13,512 bases of DNA from Hyphomicrobiales bacterium (GTDB taxonomy: Bacteria; Pseudomonadota; Alphaproteobacteria; Rhizobiales; Beijerinckiaceae): positions 1 to 13,512 of the forward strand of contig JAGWKJ010000034.1 in NCBI GenBank assembly GCA_028865375.1, read 5' to 3'. Each line of letters starts with the position of its first letter. Position 1 is the first letter of the stretch. Shown piece after piece: positions 7,012-13,512 of the stretch. A program made the translations under genes and the position numbers. The notes under the pieces are model-generated. The model searched no databases. It saw only the letters and a program-made list of their open reading frames with translations, and was not told where the DNA came from.

Positions 7012-7958
7012 TGAACAAGAAGACGTCGATTGCGGCCGCGATCGCGGTCGCCCTCCTCGCCTCGGTGCCGCTTTTCGGGAGCGACGTCGTCGTCCAGTTC
7101 GGAATCGACGCGTTGTCGATGGCGACGCTGGCGCAGGCTTGGAACCTCATGGGCGGTTTCACCGGCTATCCATCCTTCGGGAACTCGGTGTTCTACGGCC
7201 TCGGCGCCTACGGCACGGCGATCGCGATGACGAAGTTCGGAATGCCGTTTGGCGTCGGCCTCGCGGCGGGCGTCGCGGCGGCGACTTCGTGCGCGGCTTT
7301 GGTCGGGCTGCCGATCCTGAGGCTGCGCGGCCCGTATTTCGCGATCGCCACGCTGGGCGTCAACGGCGCGATGGCCGAGATCGTGTCGAACCTGCGGATC
7401 GCCGGCGCCGACGTCGGCCTCGTCCTCCCGCTGACCCGCAACGACGCGTCGTTCTACGAGCTCTCGCTGGCCCTGCTCGTGTTTTGCACGGGTTGCGTGG
7501 CTTGGGCCGCGACGAGCAGGTTCGGCATGGGCCTGGTCGCGATCCGCGAGGACGAGGCCGCCGCATCGACGATGGGCGTCAATGCCACGCTCTACAAGGT
7601 CGCCGCCTTCGTCTTGGCCGCCGCGTTCACGGCCGTGGCGGGCGGCATCCACGCCTATTGGAGCACGTTCATCGATCCGGCGAGCGCCTTCGACTCCACG
7701 CTCAACGTGCGCATGGTGATCATGTGCGTGTTCGGCGGGCCGGGCACCGTTTTCGGGCCCGTCGTGGGCTCCTTCATCCTGTCGGCGATCTATGAGGTGC
7801 TGGCCGCGCAGATCTCGACAGCCGCGGCGCTGCTATTCGGCGTGGTCATCGTGGTCGCCGTCATCTTCATGCCCAAGGGGCTCGCGGACTTGGTCCAGCA
7901 GGCGCCCGGCGTCGGCTGGCGATATTTCGTCCGCAACATCCGGGAGAACGGGATATGA
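7008..7958 (+). CDS. livM: HAAT ABC importer permease, LivM type
   Basis: This 316-aa protein is the second channel subunit. It has a hydrophobic N-terminal helix (about residues 5-24), the family segment WNLMGGFTGYPSFGNSVFYGLGAYG, GLPILRLRGPYFAIATLG, the coupling loop AIREDEAAASTMGVN, and a C-terminal run of helices ending in IFMPKGLADLV. All are typical of LivM. Two in-frame ATGs stand together at 7008 and 7011. The first overlaps the livH stop and is chosen. The final codons overlap the next start (ATGA at 7955-7958). It has no long N-terminal extension such as E. coli LivM shows. Confidence 0.92.
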   Translation: MMNKKTSIAAAIAVALLASVPLFGSDVVVQFGIDALSMATLAQAWNLMGGFTGYPSFGNSVFYGLGAYGTAIAMTKFGMPFGVGLAAGVAAATSCAALVGLPILRLRGPYFAIATLGVNGAMAEIVSNLRIAGADVGLVLPLTRNDASFYELSLALLVFCTGCVAWAATSRFGMGLVAIREDEAAASTMGVNATLYKVAAFVLAAAFTAVAGGIHAYWSTFIDPASAFDSTLNVRMVIMCVFGGPGTVFGPVVGSFILSAIYEVLAAQISTAAALLFGVVIVVAVIFMPKGLADLVQQAPGVGWRYFVRNIRENGI

Positions 7959-8707
7959 GCGCCACCGCGCATCCGGTCCCGGTCGTCCAAGCCCTCGGCC
8001 TGACCAAGCGCTTTCAAGGCTTGGTTTCCGTCGACGGCGTGAGCTTCTCCATCGCGGCCAACGAAATCCTCGGATTGATCGGCCCCAATGGCGCGGGAAA
8101 GACGACGCTGGTCAACATGATCGGCGGCACGATCGCGCCCAGCGCCGGCGAACTGCTATTCGAGGGCAAGCCCATAACCGACGCGCCCGTCCACCGGCGC
8201 GCGCACGCCGGGATCGGCCGGACATTCCAAGTGATGAAGCCGTTCCCCGGCATGACCGCGCTTGAAAACGTCACCGTCGGCGCGCTGTTCGGGCGCGACG
8301 GCGGTCTGAAGGACATGGGAAAGGCGCGCGAGGCGGCGCGGGGATGGCTCGAATTCACGGGCCTCGGGCGGCGCATCGACACGCGCGCCGACGAACTCGG
8401 GGGGCCCGATCGAAAGCGGTTGGAGTTCGCAAAGGCGCTCGCGCTCCGACCCAAGCTCCTGCTGCTCGACGAAGTGATGGCGGGCCTGAACCCCGTGGAA
8501 GTCGACGAAGTGATCGAACTCATCAAGGCCGTCCGCGGCCGCGGCGTGGCGCTCCTGGTGATCGAGCACGTCGTGAAGGCGATCAGGAGACTGTCCGACC
8601 GCGTGATGGTCCTCCATCACGGACAAAAGATCGCCGAGGGCGATCCCGCATCGGTGCTTTCGGACCCACGGGTGGTCGAGGCTTACCTGGGAAAGAAGCG
8701 GACATGA
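7955..8707 (+). CDS. livG: HAAT ABC importer ATPase, LivG type, with an altered signature motif
   Basis: This 250-aa cytoplasmic ATPase powers the importer together with the LivF-type subunit. It has Walker A GPNGAGKTT (43-51), a Q-loop in RTFQVMKP, Walker B ending in D172-E173 (LLLLDE) with the LivG-typical VMAGLNP after it, and a switch histidine H205 in VIEHVV. The ABC signature is atypical: LGGPD at 148-152, followed by RKRLEFAKALA, replaces LSGGQ or the usual LivG LSYGQQ. A well-placed GGGAGAA lies upstream of the ATG. Both ends overlap neighbours by ATGA. The rest of the fold is intact, so it is probably functional, with the canonical signature supplied by its partner. Confidence 0.93.
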   Translation: MSATAHPVPVVQALGLTKRFQGLVSVDGVSFSIAANEILGLIGPNGAGKTTLVNMIGGTIAPSAGELLFEGKPITDAPVHRRAHAGIGRTFQVMKPFPGMTALENVTVGALFGRDGGLKDMGKAREAARGWLEFTGLGRRIDTRADELGGPDRKRLEFAKALALRPKLLLLDEVMAGLNPVEVDEVIELIKAVRGRGVALLVIEHVVKAIRRLSDRVMVLHHGQKIAEGDPASVLSDPRVVEAYLGKKRT

Positions 8708-9423
8708 GCGGCGAGGAATTGCTGACCGTCGGGGCGCTGCACGCCGGCTATGGAGCGGCGCCGGTTCTTTTCGGCGTCGACCTCGCCGTCCGCGAGGGCG
8801 AAATCGTCTCGCTCGTCGGCAGCAACGGCGCCGGAAAGACGACGTTGTTGCGCGCGATATCGCGGACGATTCCGGCGCGGGGCGTCCTGCGGTTCGCGGG
8901 AGAGGACCTTCTGCCGCTTTCGCCGGAGGGAGCGTTTTCGCGGGGTCTCGTGCAGGTGCCGGAGGGACGGCAATTGTTCGGACGCATGAGCGTCGAGGAG
9001 AACCTCGCGATGGGCGCGCACCGCCGGCGCGACGGTCGCGTCAAAGCGAGTTTCGAGCGGGTCTATGCGCTGTTTCCCAAGCTCGCGGAGCGCCGGCGCC
9101 AGCTCGCGGGCAACATGTCCGGCGGGGAGCAGCAGATGTGCGCGATGGCGCGCGCCCTCATGGCCGACCCCCGGCTGCTCGTCGTCGACGAGATGAGCCT
9201 CGGCCTCGCGCCCGTGATCGTGGACCTGTTGCTCGCCGTCCTGAGGGACATTCGCGCGCAAGGCGTCACGGTGTTGCTGGTCGAACAAGACGTGTTCGCG
9301 GCTTTCGAGGTCGCCGACCGCGCCTACGTGATGGAAACCGGTCGCGTGGTGCGCGAAGGGCCGGTGACGGAACTCGCGCACGACCCGGCCGTCCGGGACG
9401 CCTATCTCGGCGCGGCCGAATGA
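8704..9423 (+). CDS. livF: HAAT ABC importer ATPase, LivF type
   Basis: This 239-aa ATPase is the second nucleotide-binding subunit. It shows Walker A GSNGAGKTT (39-47), the LivF-type LVQVPEGRQLF segment, a canonical signature SGGEQ at 139-143, Walker B ending in D162-E163, and the LivF-typical SLGLAP and LLVEQDVFAAF, where glutamine stands in place of the switch histidine as is normal for LivF. It overlaps livG by ATGA and is the last gene of the operon. The convergent response-regulator gene ends only 25 nt beyond its stop. I see no clear terminator in that gap. Confidence 0.94.
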   Translation: MSGEELLTVGALHAGYGAAPVLFGVDLAVREGEIVSLVGSNGAGKTTLLRAISRTIPARGVLRFAGEDLLPLSPEGAFSRGLVQVPEGRQLFGRMSVEENLAMGAHRRRDGRVKASFERVYALFPKLAERRRQLAGNMSGGEQQMCAMARALMADPRLLVVDEMSLGLAPVIVDLLLAVLRDIRAQGVTVLLVEQDVFAAFEVADRAYVMETGRVVREGPVTELAHDPAVRDAYLGAAE

Positions 9424-9448
9424 CGGCGCGGATCCGACGCCGCGCGGG

Positions 9449-10801
9449 TCACCCGTCCGGATCGGCGCCGGGCTGCAGGCCGAAACGGCGCATTTTGTCG
9501 TAAAGCGTCTTCTTCGGGATTTGGAGCGCCTCGCCCGCGAGCGCGACGTCGCCCTTGCTGCCGCGCAGCGCGTCCAGGATCAATCCGCGCTCGAATCCTT
9601 CGACGACGTCGGGCAACGACCGAGGAGCGTCGCACGCCTCGGCGCGCCGCCCGCCGAGGCCGCCCTCGAACGCGCCGAGCACGAAACGGTCGGCGACGTT
9701 GCGCAATTCGCGGACGTTGCCCGGCCATTCGTGGGACATCAGCTCCACGCGCAACGCCTCGGGGATGGCGGGAAGGTTCCGTTCATAGCGTTCGCCCGCT
9801 TGCCGCATGAAATGCGAAAACAGGAGAGGAATGTCGTCGCGACGTTCGCGCAAGGGAGGAATGCGCAGCGTCACCACGTTGAGGCGATAGTAGAGGTCCG
9901 CGCGGAACCCGCCCTCCGCGCTCAATCGTCCGAGGTCCGCCTTGGTGGCGGCGACGACGCGCATCGACACCGCGACGCTCTCGTTCGACCCCAGGCGTTC
10001 GACCCGTCGATCCTGCAGGACGCGCAACAGCTTGACTTGGAGCGACGCCGGCATCGACTCGATCTCGTCGAGGAACAACGTGCCGCCGGCGACGTGCTCG
10101 ATCTTGCCGATGCGCCGCTTCTGGGCGCCGGTGAAGGCGCCCGCCTCGTGGCCGAAGATTTCGCTTTCGAACATCGATTCGGGGATCGCCCCGCAATTGA
10201 TCGCGACCAACCGCTTTCCGCGCGACGGCGAGAAGCGGTGCAGGCAATCGGCGACCAATTCCTTGCCCGTCCCGGTCTCGCCGAACACGAGGACGTCCGG
10301 CGCGGAATCCGACAGGTTGAGAATCGCGCGGCGCAGGGCGCGGATCGGCGCCGATTGCCCGACCAGGACGGCGTCGATGTCGGCCGCCCCCGCCGCCTTC
10401 GCCCGCAAGTCGTCGAGCTCGAACGTGAGGATGCGCTTTTCGAGCGCGCGCTTGACGGCATTGACGAGTTGATCCGCGCCGACCGGCTTCTCCAGGAAGT
10501 CGTAAGCCCCGAGTTGCATAGCCTTCACGGCCATCGAAATGTCGCCATGCCCGGTGATCAGGATGACGGGCAGGCCGTCGTCGATGGCCAGCGCGTCGAC
10601 CAGCAAGCGAAGTCCGTCTGCGCCCGGCAGCTTGACGTCGCTGACGACGACGCCCGGATAGCGCCGCCGCAATCGCGAGACGGCCGCCTCGGCGGACGAA
10701 TGGGCTTCCACGTCGATTCCGGCGAGTCTCAGCGCCTGCGTGGCGCCATACCGGACCGCGGAATCGTCCTCGACGATCATGACCTTGAAGTCGTCAAACA
10801 T
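9449..10801 (-). CDS. DctD/NtrC-type response regulator, sigma-54 activator
   Basis: This 450-aa protein should activate sigma-54 promoters when phosphorylated by the adjacent kinase. An N-terminal receiver domain has the acidic pair D12-D13, phospho-acceptor D55 (VVVSDVKLPG) and a conserved lysine in FLEKPV. The central AAA+ domain has Walker A GETGTGKE (174-181), the sigma-54-contacting loop GAFTGA (221-226), and Walker B GGTLFLDE ending at D245-E246. A Fis-type helix-turn-helix sits at the C-terminus (about 417-440, with ALQIPKKTLYDKMRRFGL). All parts needed to open a sigma-54 promoter are intact. The ATG overlaps the kinase stop by 8 nt. The best target in the window is the promoter at 3563-3578 with its paired dyads. 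It resembles DctD, but no dctA is present, so I assign no symbol. Confidence 0.95.
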   Translation of the reverse strand: MFDDFKVMIVEDDSAVRYGATQALRLAGIDVEAHSSAEAAVSRLRRRYPGVVVSDVKLPGADGLRLLVDALAIDDGLPVILITGHGDISMAVKAMQLGAYDFLEKPVGADQLVNAVKRALEKRILTFELDDLRAKAAGAADIDAVLVGQSAPIRALRRAILNLSDSAPDVLVFGETGTGKELVADCLHRFSPSRGKRLVAINCGAIPESMFESEIFGHEAGAFTGAQKRRIGKIEHVAGGTLFLDEIESMPASLQVKLLRVLQDRRVERLGSNESVAVSMRVVAATKADLGRLSAEGGFRADLYYRLNVVTLRIPPLRERRDDIPLLFSHFMRQAGERYERNLPAIPEALRVELMSHEWPGNVRELRNVADRFVLGAFEGGLGGRRAEACDAPRSLPDVVEGFERGLILDALRGSKGDVALAGEALQIPKKTLYDKMRRFGLQPGADPDG

Positions 10802-12656
10802 GCGCGATGCGTCCCCGCGGTCCGAGGCGCGGCAGAACGACCGCGAACCGGGCGCCTCCCGTCGGAAGGTTCGACGCCCTCAACGTGCCGCCGAAGTCGC
10901 GCACGATCCCCTCGGAGATCGAAAGCCCGAGGCCCAATCCCTCGCCCGCCGGCTTGGTCGTGTAGAAGGGTTCGAACAGGCGCTTCATCGCCTCCTCGGA
11001 GAGACCGGGGCCGTTGTCGTCGATCTCGATCGAGACGTGGGTCGCATCGTCGCGGACCGTGATCGACAGGGCCGGCGCCTCGTGAGCCCGGGCCGCATCG
11101 ATGCCGTTGGCGACGAGGTTCACGAACACCTGTTCCAACCGCGGTCCGTCGCAAAGTACGAACAGCCCGCGGTAGGGAGCGTCGAAGCGTATGTCGGCGC
11201 GCGCCGCCGCGCGCTTCTCGCCGAGGATGGCGAGGGCATTGTCGATGCACGGCGTGACGTCGTTCGGTTGGAAGCTCGGCGGCGACTTGCGCGCGAACAG
11301 CTTGAGTTGACCGGTCATGCGCGCCATGCGGCGGATGAGGTCGGAGACCATCGCGAGGTTTTCGCCCGCCGCGGCCGGCTCGCCGCGCGCGAGCAGCGTC
11401 CGCGCGTTGTCGGACAACGTCCGTATCGCCGCCAGGGGCTGCGTCATCTCGTGCGTGATGCCCGCGGCCAGCTGTCCGAGCACCGCGAGCTTGGCGGAAT
11501 GCACCAATTCGTCGTGCGCCCTGCGGAGACGCGAATTCGCCTCGGTCAGGTCGCGGGTGCGGATCGCGACTTCGCGTTCGAGGCGGTTGTTGGCCCGCGT
11601 GAGCAGCGCCTTCGCCGCGCGCTCCGTCAACGCGACCCGGCGTCTCTGGCGCCAAAACGAGACCAGCAGGAAGAGCGACATCGCGCTGAGGCCGACGATC
11701 ACGCGCGCGGCGGCGGCCATCGAGTCCGCGTAGCCGAGGTCGCTGAAGAGCGTGATGGTCCAGCCGAGACGCGGAAGGTATCGCCGGCGCATCAGGAGTT
11801 CCGCCCGCCCGCGCAAGGACGCGCCGGCCGCGAACGAGACCATCGCGCGGTCCGGCGTCGATCCGGCCGCTTCGACGAGCCCGATCGGCGTGAGGTTCGC
11901 GTGGCCATATTGGCGCGTGCCGCGCAACCGGGCCAGAACGGCGCGGTCGAGGGGCGCCAGCGTCCTGTACCGCCACTCGGACTGGGACGCGAGAATGACG
12001 ATGCCATTGCCGTCGAGCACCATCACGCCCGCCGAGTTTCGCCCCCAGGTCGACTGCAAATGGTCGAGGTCGACTTTCACGACGCCGACGCCCAGCGTCG
12101 CGCCGTTCGACAGGATCGGCCGCGCGAAATAATAGCCCGCCGCGCCGCTGGTGGTTCCGATGCCGAAGAACCGCCCGAATCCGCCGCGCATGGCCTCCTG
12201 GAAATACGGGCGGAACGAGACGTCGATGCCGACGAAACTGACCGGCGCGCCCCAATTGCTCGCCGCCAACACCCGCCCGACGGGATTCACGACGTAGAGC
12301 GCCGACGCGCCCGCGGCGTCGCCGACCTTTTCCAGATAGCGATCGACGCGGTCGACCGCCGCGTGCGACGCGGGATCTCGCAGCACGCGAGCGACGCCGG
12401 GTTCGGCCGCGAGCGCGGACGGCAGGTAGTCGAAGCGCCCGAGTTCGGCATCGAGCGACTCGACGTAGCGATCGAGGTCCCGATCGCTCCTCTTCACCTC
12501 CGCATCGATCTGGATTCCGCGCGCGACCCGACCGGCGACGATCGTCGCGGTCGCCGCGATGGCCATCCCAAGCACCCAGAACGCAAGGGCGCCATTCAAA
12601 GCGGACCGCCCGCCTGCGCCCGCGCGCCGTCGGAGCGGAATTTCAACGCGTTCCAC
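10794..12656 (-). CDS. DctB-like sensor histidine kinase with periplasmic dCache domain
   Basis: This 620-aa membrane kinase is the likely partner of the response regulator it overlaps. A first membrane helix lies at about 22-46. A periplasmic double-Cache domain follows, with DctB-like stretches VVNPVGRVLAASNW and FRPYFQEAMRGGFGRFFGIG. A second membrane helix lies at about 316-335, then a charged probable coiled coil, the dimerisation/phospho-acceptor domain with H402 in THEMTQPLAAIRT, and a GHKL ATPase domain with its N-box (NLVANGIDAA), DNGPGL, FEPFYTTKPAGEGLGLGLS and a final GGARFAVVLPR. The start is GTG at 12656, supported by GAAGGA (12663-12668 on the complement) 6 nt upstream. DctB homologues sense C4-dicarboxylates. 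The ligand here is unknown, but a carboxylate is plausible. Confidence 0.94.
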   Translation of the reverse strand: MERVEIPLRRRAGAGGRSALNGALAFWVLGMAIAATATIVAGRVARGIQIDAEVKRSDRDLDRYVESLDAELGRFDYLPSALAAEPGVARVLRDPASHAAVDRVDRYLEKVGDAAGASALYVVNPVGRVLAASNWGAPVSFVGIDVSFRPYFQEAMRGGFGRFFGIGTTSGAAGYYFARPILSNGATLGVGVVKVDLDHLQSTWGRNSAGVMVLDGNGIVILASQSEWRYRTLAPLDRAVLARLRGTRQYGHANLTPIGLVEAAGSTPDRAMVSFAAGASLRGRAELLMRRRYLPRLGWTITLFSDLGYADSMAAAARVIVGLSAMSLFLLVSFWRQRRRVALTERAAKALLTRANNRLEREVAIRTRDLTEANSRLRRAHDELVHSAKLAVLGQLAAGITHEMTQPLAAIRTLSDNARTLLARGEPAAAGENLAMVSDLIRRMARMTGQLKLFARKSPPSFQPNDVTPCIDNALAILGEKRAAARADIRFDAPYRGLFVLCDGPRLEQVFVNLVANGIDAARAHEAPALSITVRDDATHVSIEIDDNGPGLSEEAMKRLFEPFYTTKPAGEGLGLGLSISEGIVRDFGGTLRASNLPTGGARFAVVLPRLGPRGRIAHV

Positions 12657-12701
12657 CGTTGATCCTTCGATGCGCCGAACGTTCGCGTCCGCGATGGGTC
12701 G

Positions 12702-12730
12702 ACGATAGACAAACTTGCGCCCCTGACCAA
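12702..12730 (-). promoter_or_regulatory. Candidate sigma-70-type promoter of the two-component operon
   Basis: On the complement strand, TTGGTC (12730-12725) and TATCGT (12707-12702) are separated by 17 bp, matching 3 of 6 and 4 of 6 consensus bases. The predicted start, near 12695, leaves a leader of about 40 nt before the GTG at 12656. The match is weak but correctly placed. The rest of the 179-nt gap 12657-12835 shows no gene, and I see no sigma-54 site in it. Confidence 0.3.
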
Positions 12731-12835
12731 TCGCAATTCACCGCGAACCGCGGTCGCCTGAAACCGCATCGTTCCAAATCTCGGAGCGCGATCCGATGCG
12801 CGGAATGCGGTTGCGCCCGGACCGGCGGAAGGGTT

Positions 12836-13512
12836 CTAGGGCGCGCAGGGGTGGGGCGAGAAGACCGACCAATTCATCGCCTTGGCCAGCTTTTCCAGCG
12901 CCAACCGGCCGAGATGCGAATTGCCGCAACCGTCGAGGCCCGGCGACCAGACGCAGATGGAGGCCCGGCCCGGCGCCACCGCGAGGATCGCGCCGCCGAC
13001 GCCGCTCTTGCCCGGCAGGCCGACGCGGAACGCGAATTCGCCCGAGCCGTCGTAATGGCCGCAGGTCAGCATGAGGGAATTGATGCGACGCGCGCGATCA
13101 GGCGAGACGATCCGCGTTTCCGTCGCCGGATTCAACCCGTCGTGCGCGAGGAAGCGCGCCGCTTGCGCGAGTTGCCGACACGACATCGCGATCGCGCAAT
13201 GGTGCGCATAGGCGGTCAACAGGCGTTCGACGGGATTCTCGACCACGCCGAACGAGCGCATGTAGTGCGCCAACGCGAAGTTCCGGTGACCGGCGCCCAA
13301 CTCCGAGTCGGCGACCGCGCGGTCGACCCTGATCGCGTCGTCGCCGGCCAGCGCCCGCAGGAATCGCAGGATTTCGGCGACGGTCTCCGACGGCCGGTAG
13401 GCGGACAGCAGGGTATCGGTGACCGTGATCGCGCCCGCGTTGACGAACGGATTGCGCGGCACGCCGCGCTCCCGTTCGAGTTGGACGATCGAGTTGAACG
13501 GGTTTCCGGAGG
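12836..13512 (-). CDS. glsA: Glutaminase A (N-terminal part outside the window)
   Basis: GlsA hydrolyses L-glutamine to L-glutamate and ammonia using a beta-lactamase-like serine fold. About 225 of the usual roughly 300 residues are present. The frame is open to the right edge, where family-like residues NPFNSIVQLERERGVPRNP continue, so the GTG at 13462 is internal and not the start. Recognisable blocks are VPRNPFVNAGAI, SCRQLAQAARFLAHDGLNP, RRINSLMLTCGHYDGSGEFA, VGLPGKSGVGGAI and WSPGLDGCGNS. The catalytic SxxK serine and lysine lie in the missing N-terminal part and cannot be checked. It is co-oriented with the two-component operon and ends 179 nt before the kinase start. A metabolic link to the transporter (amino-acid or nitrogen supply) is possible but unproven. 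Confidence 0.93.
   Translation of the reverse strand, partial: SGNPFNSIVQLERERGVPRNPFVNAGAITVTDTLLSAYRPSETVAEILRFLRALAGDDAIRVDRAVADSELGAGHRNFALAHYMRSFGVVENPVERLLTAYAHHCAIAMSCRQLAQAARFLAHDGLNPATETRIVSPDRARRINSLMLTCGHYDGSGEFAFRVGLPGKSGVGGAILAVAPGRASICVWSPGLDGCGNSHLGRLALEKLAKAMNWSVFSPHPCAP

Noticed and set aside
4803..7958. A very long open frame (about 1050 codons) ending with LivM
   Set aside because: Its first two thirds run out of frame through the binding-protein and LivH genes and give arginine-rich, non-family sequence. Only the part from 7008 is LivM. It is a high-GC shadow, not a fusion.
9424..9448. Bidirectional terminator between livF and the response-regulator gene
   Set aside because: The 25-nt gap and its flanks hold only short imperfect inverted repeats and no T-run on either strand.
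10740..12662. A 640-codon frame on the plus strand opposite the histidine kinase
   Set aside because: Its translation is rich in Arg, Asp, Glu and His without domains, while the complementary strand encodes a full kinase.
1..13512. CRISPR arrays, tRNA or rRNA genes, insertion sequences, phage genes
   Set aside because: I found no regularly spaced repeats, no tRNA or rRNA-like sequence, and no transposase or integrase reading frame in the window.

Overview
The window is GC-rich DNA, about 69% GC in a hand-counted stretch of livF (8701-8880). It looks like a proteobacterial chromosome, most likely an alphaproteobacterium. This rests on the GC content, the tightly overlapped genes, the DctB/DctD-type two-component pair and the gene families present. 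I cannot name a genus from the sequence.

Layout, left to right: (1) 2-1993 (+), a membrane sensor with dCache, GGDEF and EAL domains, cut by the left edge and partly AT-richer than the rest. (2) 2143-3342 (+), PabB of folate synthesis. (3) 3343-3655, an intergenic region holding an almost perfect sigma-54 promoter (-24/-12), two paired TCCGGA dyads about 110-155 bp upstream of it, and an AT-rich patch with a near match to an IHF site. (4) 3656-9423 (+), an apparent six-gene operon: an exported beta-propeller protein, then a complete HAAT/Liv-type ABC importer (binding protein, two permeases, two ATPases). The last four genes overlap one another by ATGA junctions. Stem-loops lie on either side of the binding-protein gene. 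(5) 9449-12656 (-), a convergent two-gene operon for a DctB-like histidine kinase and a DctD/NtrC-like, GAFTGA-containing sigma-54 activator, overlapping by 8 nt. (6) 12836-13512 (-), a GlsA glutaminase cut by the right edge.

The main reading is that regions 3-5 form one self-contained uptake module. The kinase senses a periplasmic ligand and phosphorylates the activator. The activator binds the paired dyads, and sigma-54 RNA polymerase transcribes the propeller and transporter operon. The sequence shows the parts. The wiring and the substrate are inferred. The unusual elements are the beta-propeller as first gene of a HAAT operon and the pairing of a DctB-type sensor with an ABC importer instead of a DctA or TRAP carrier.
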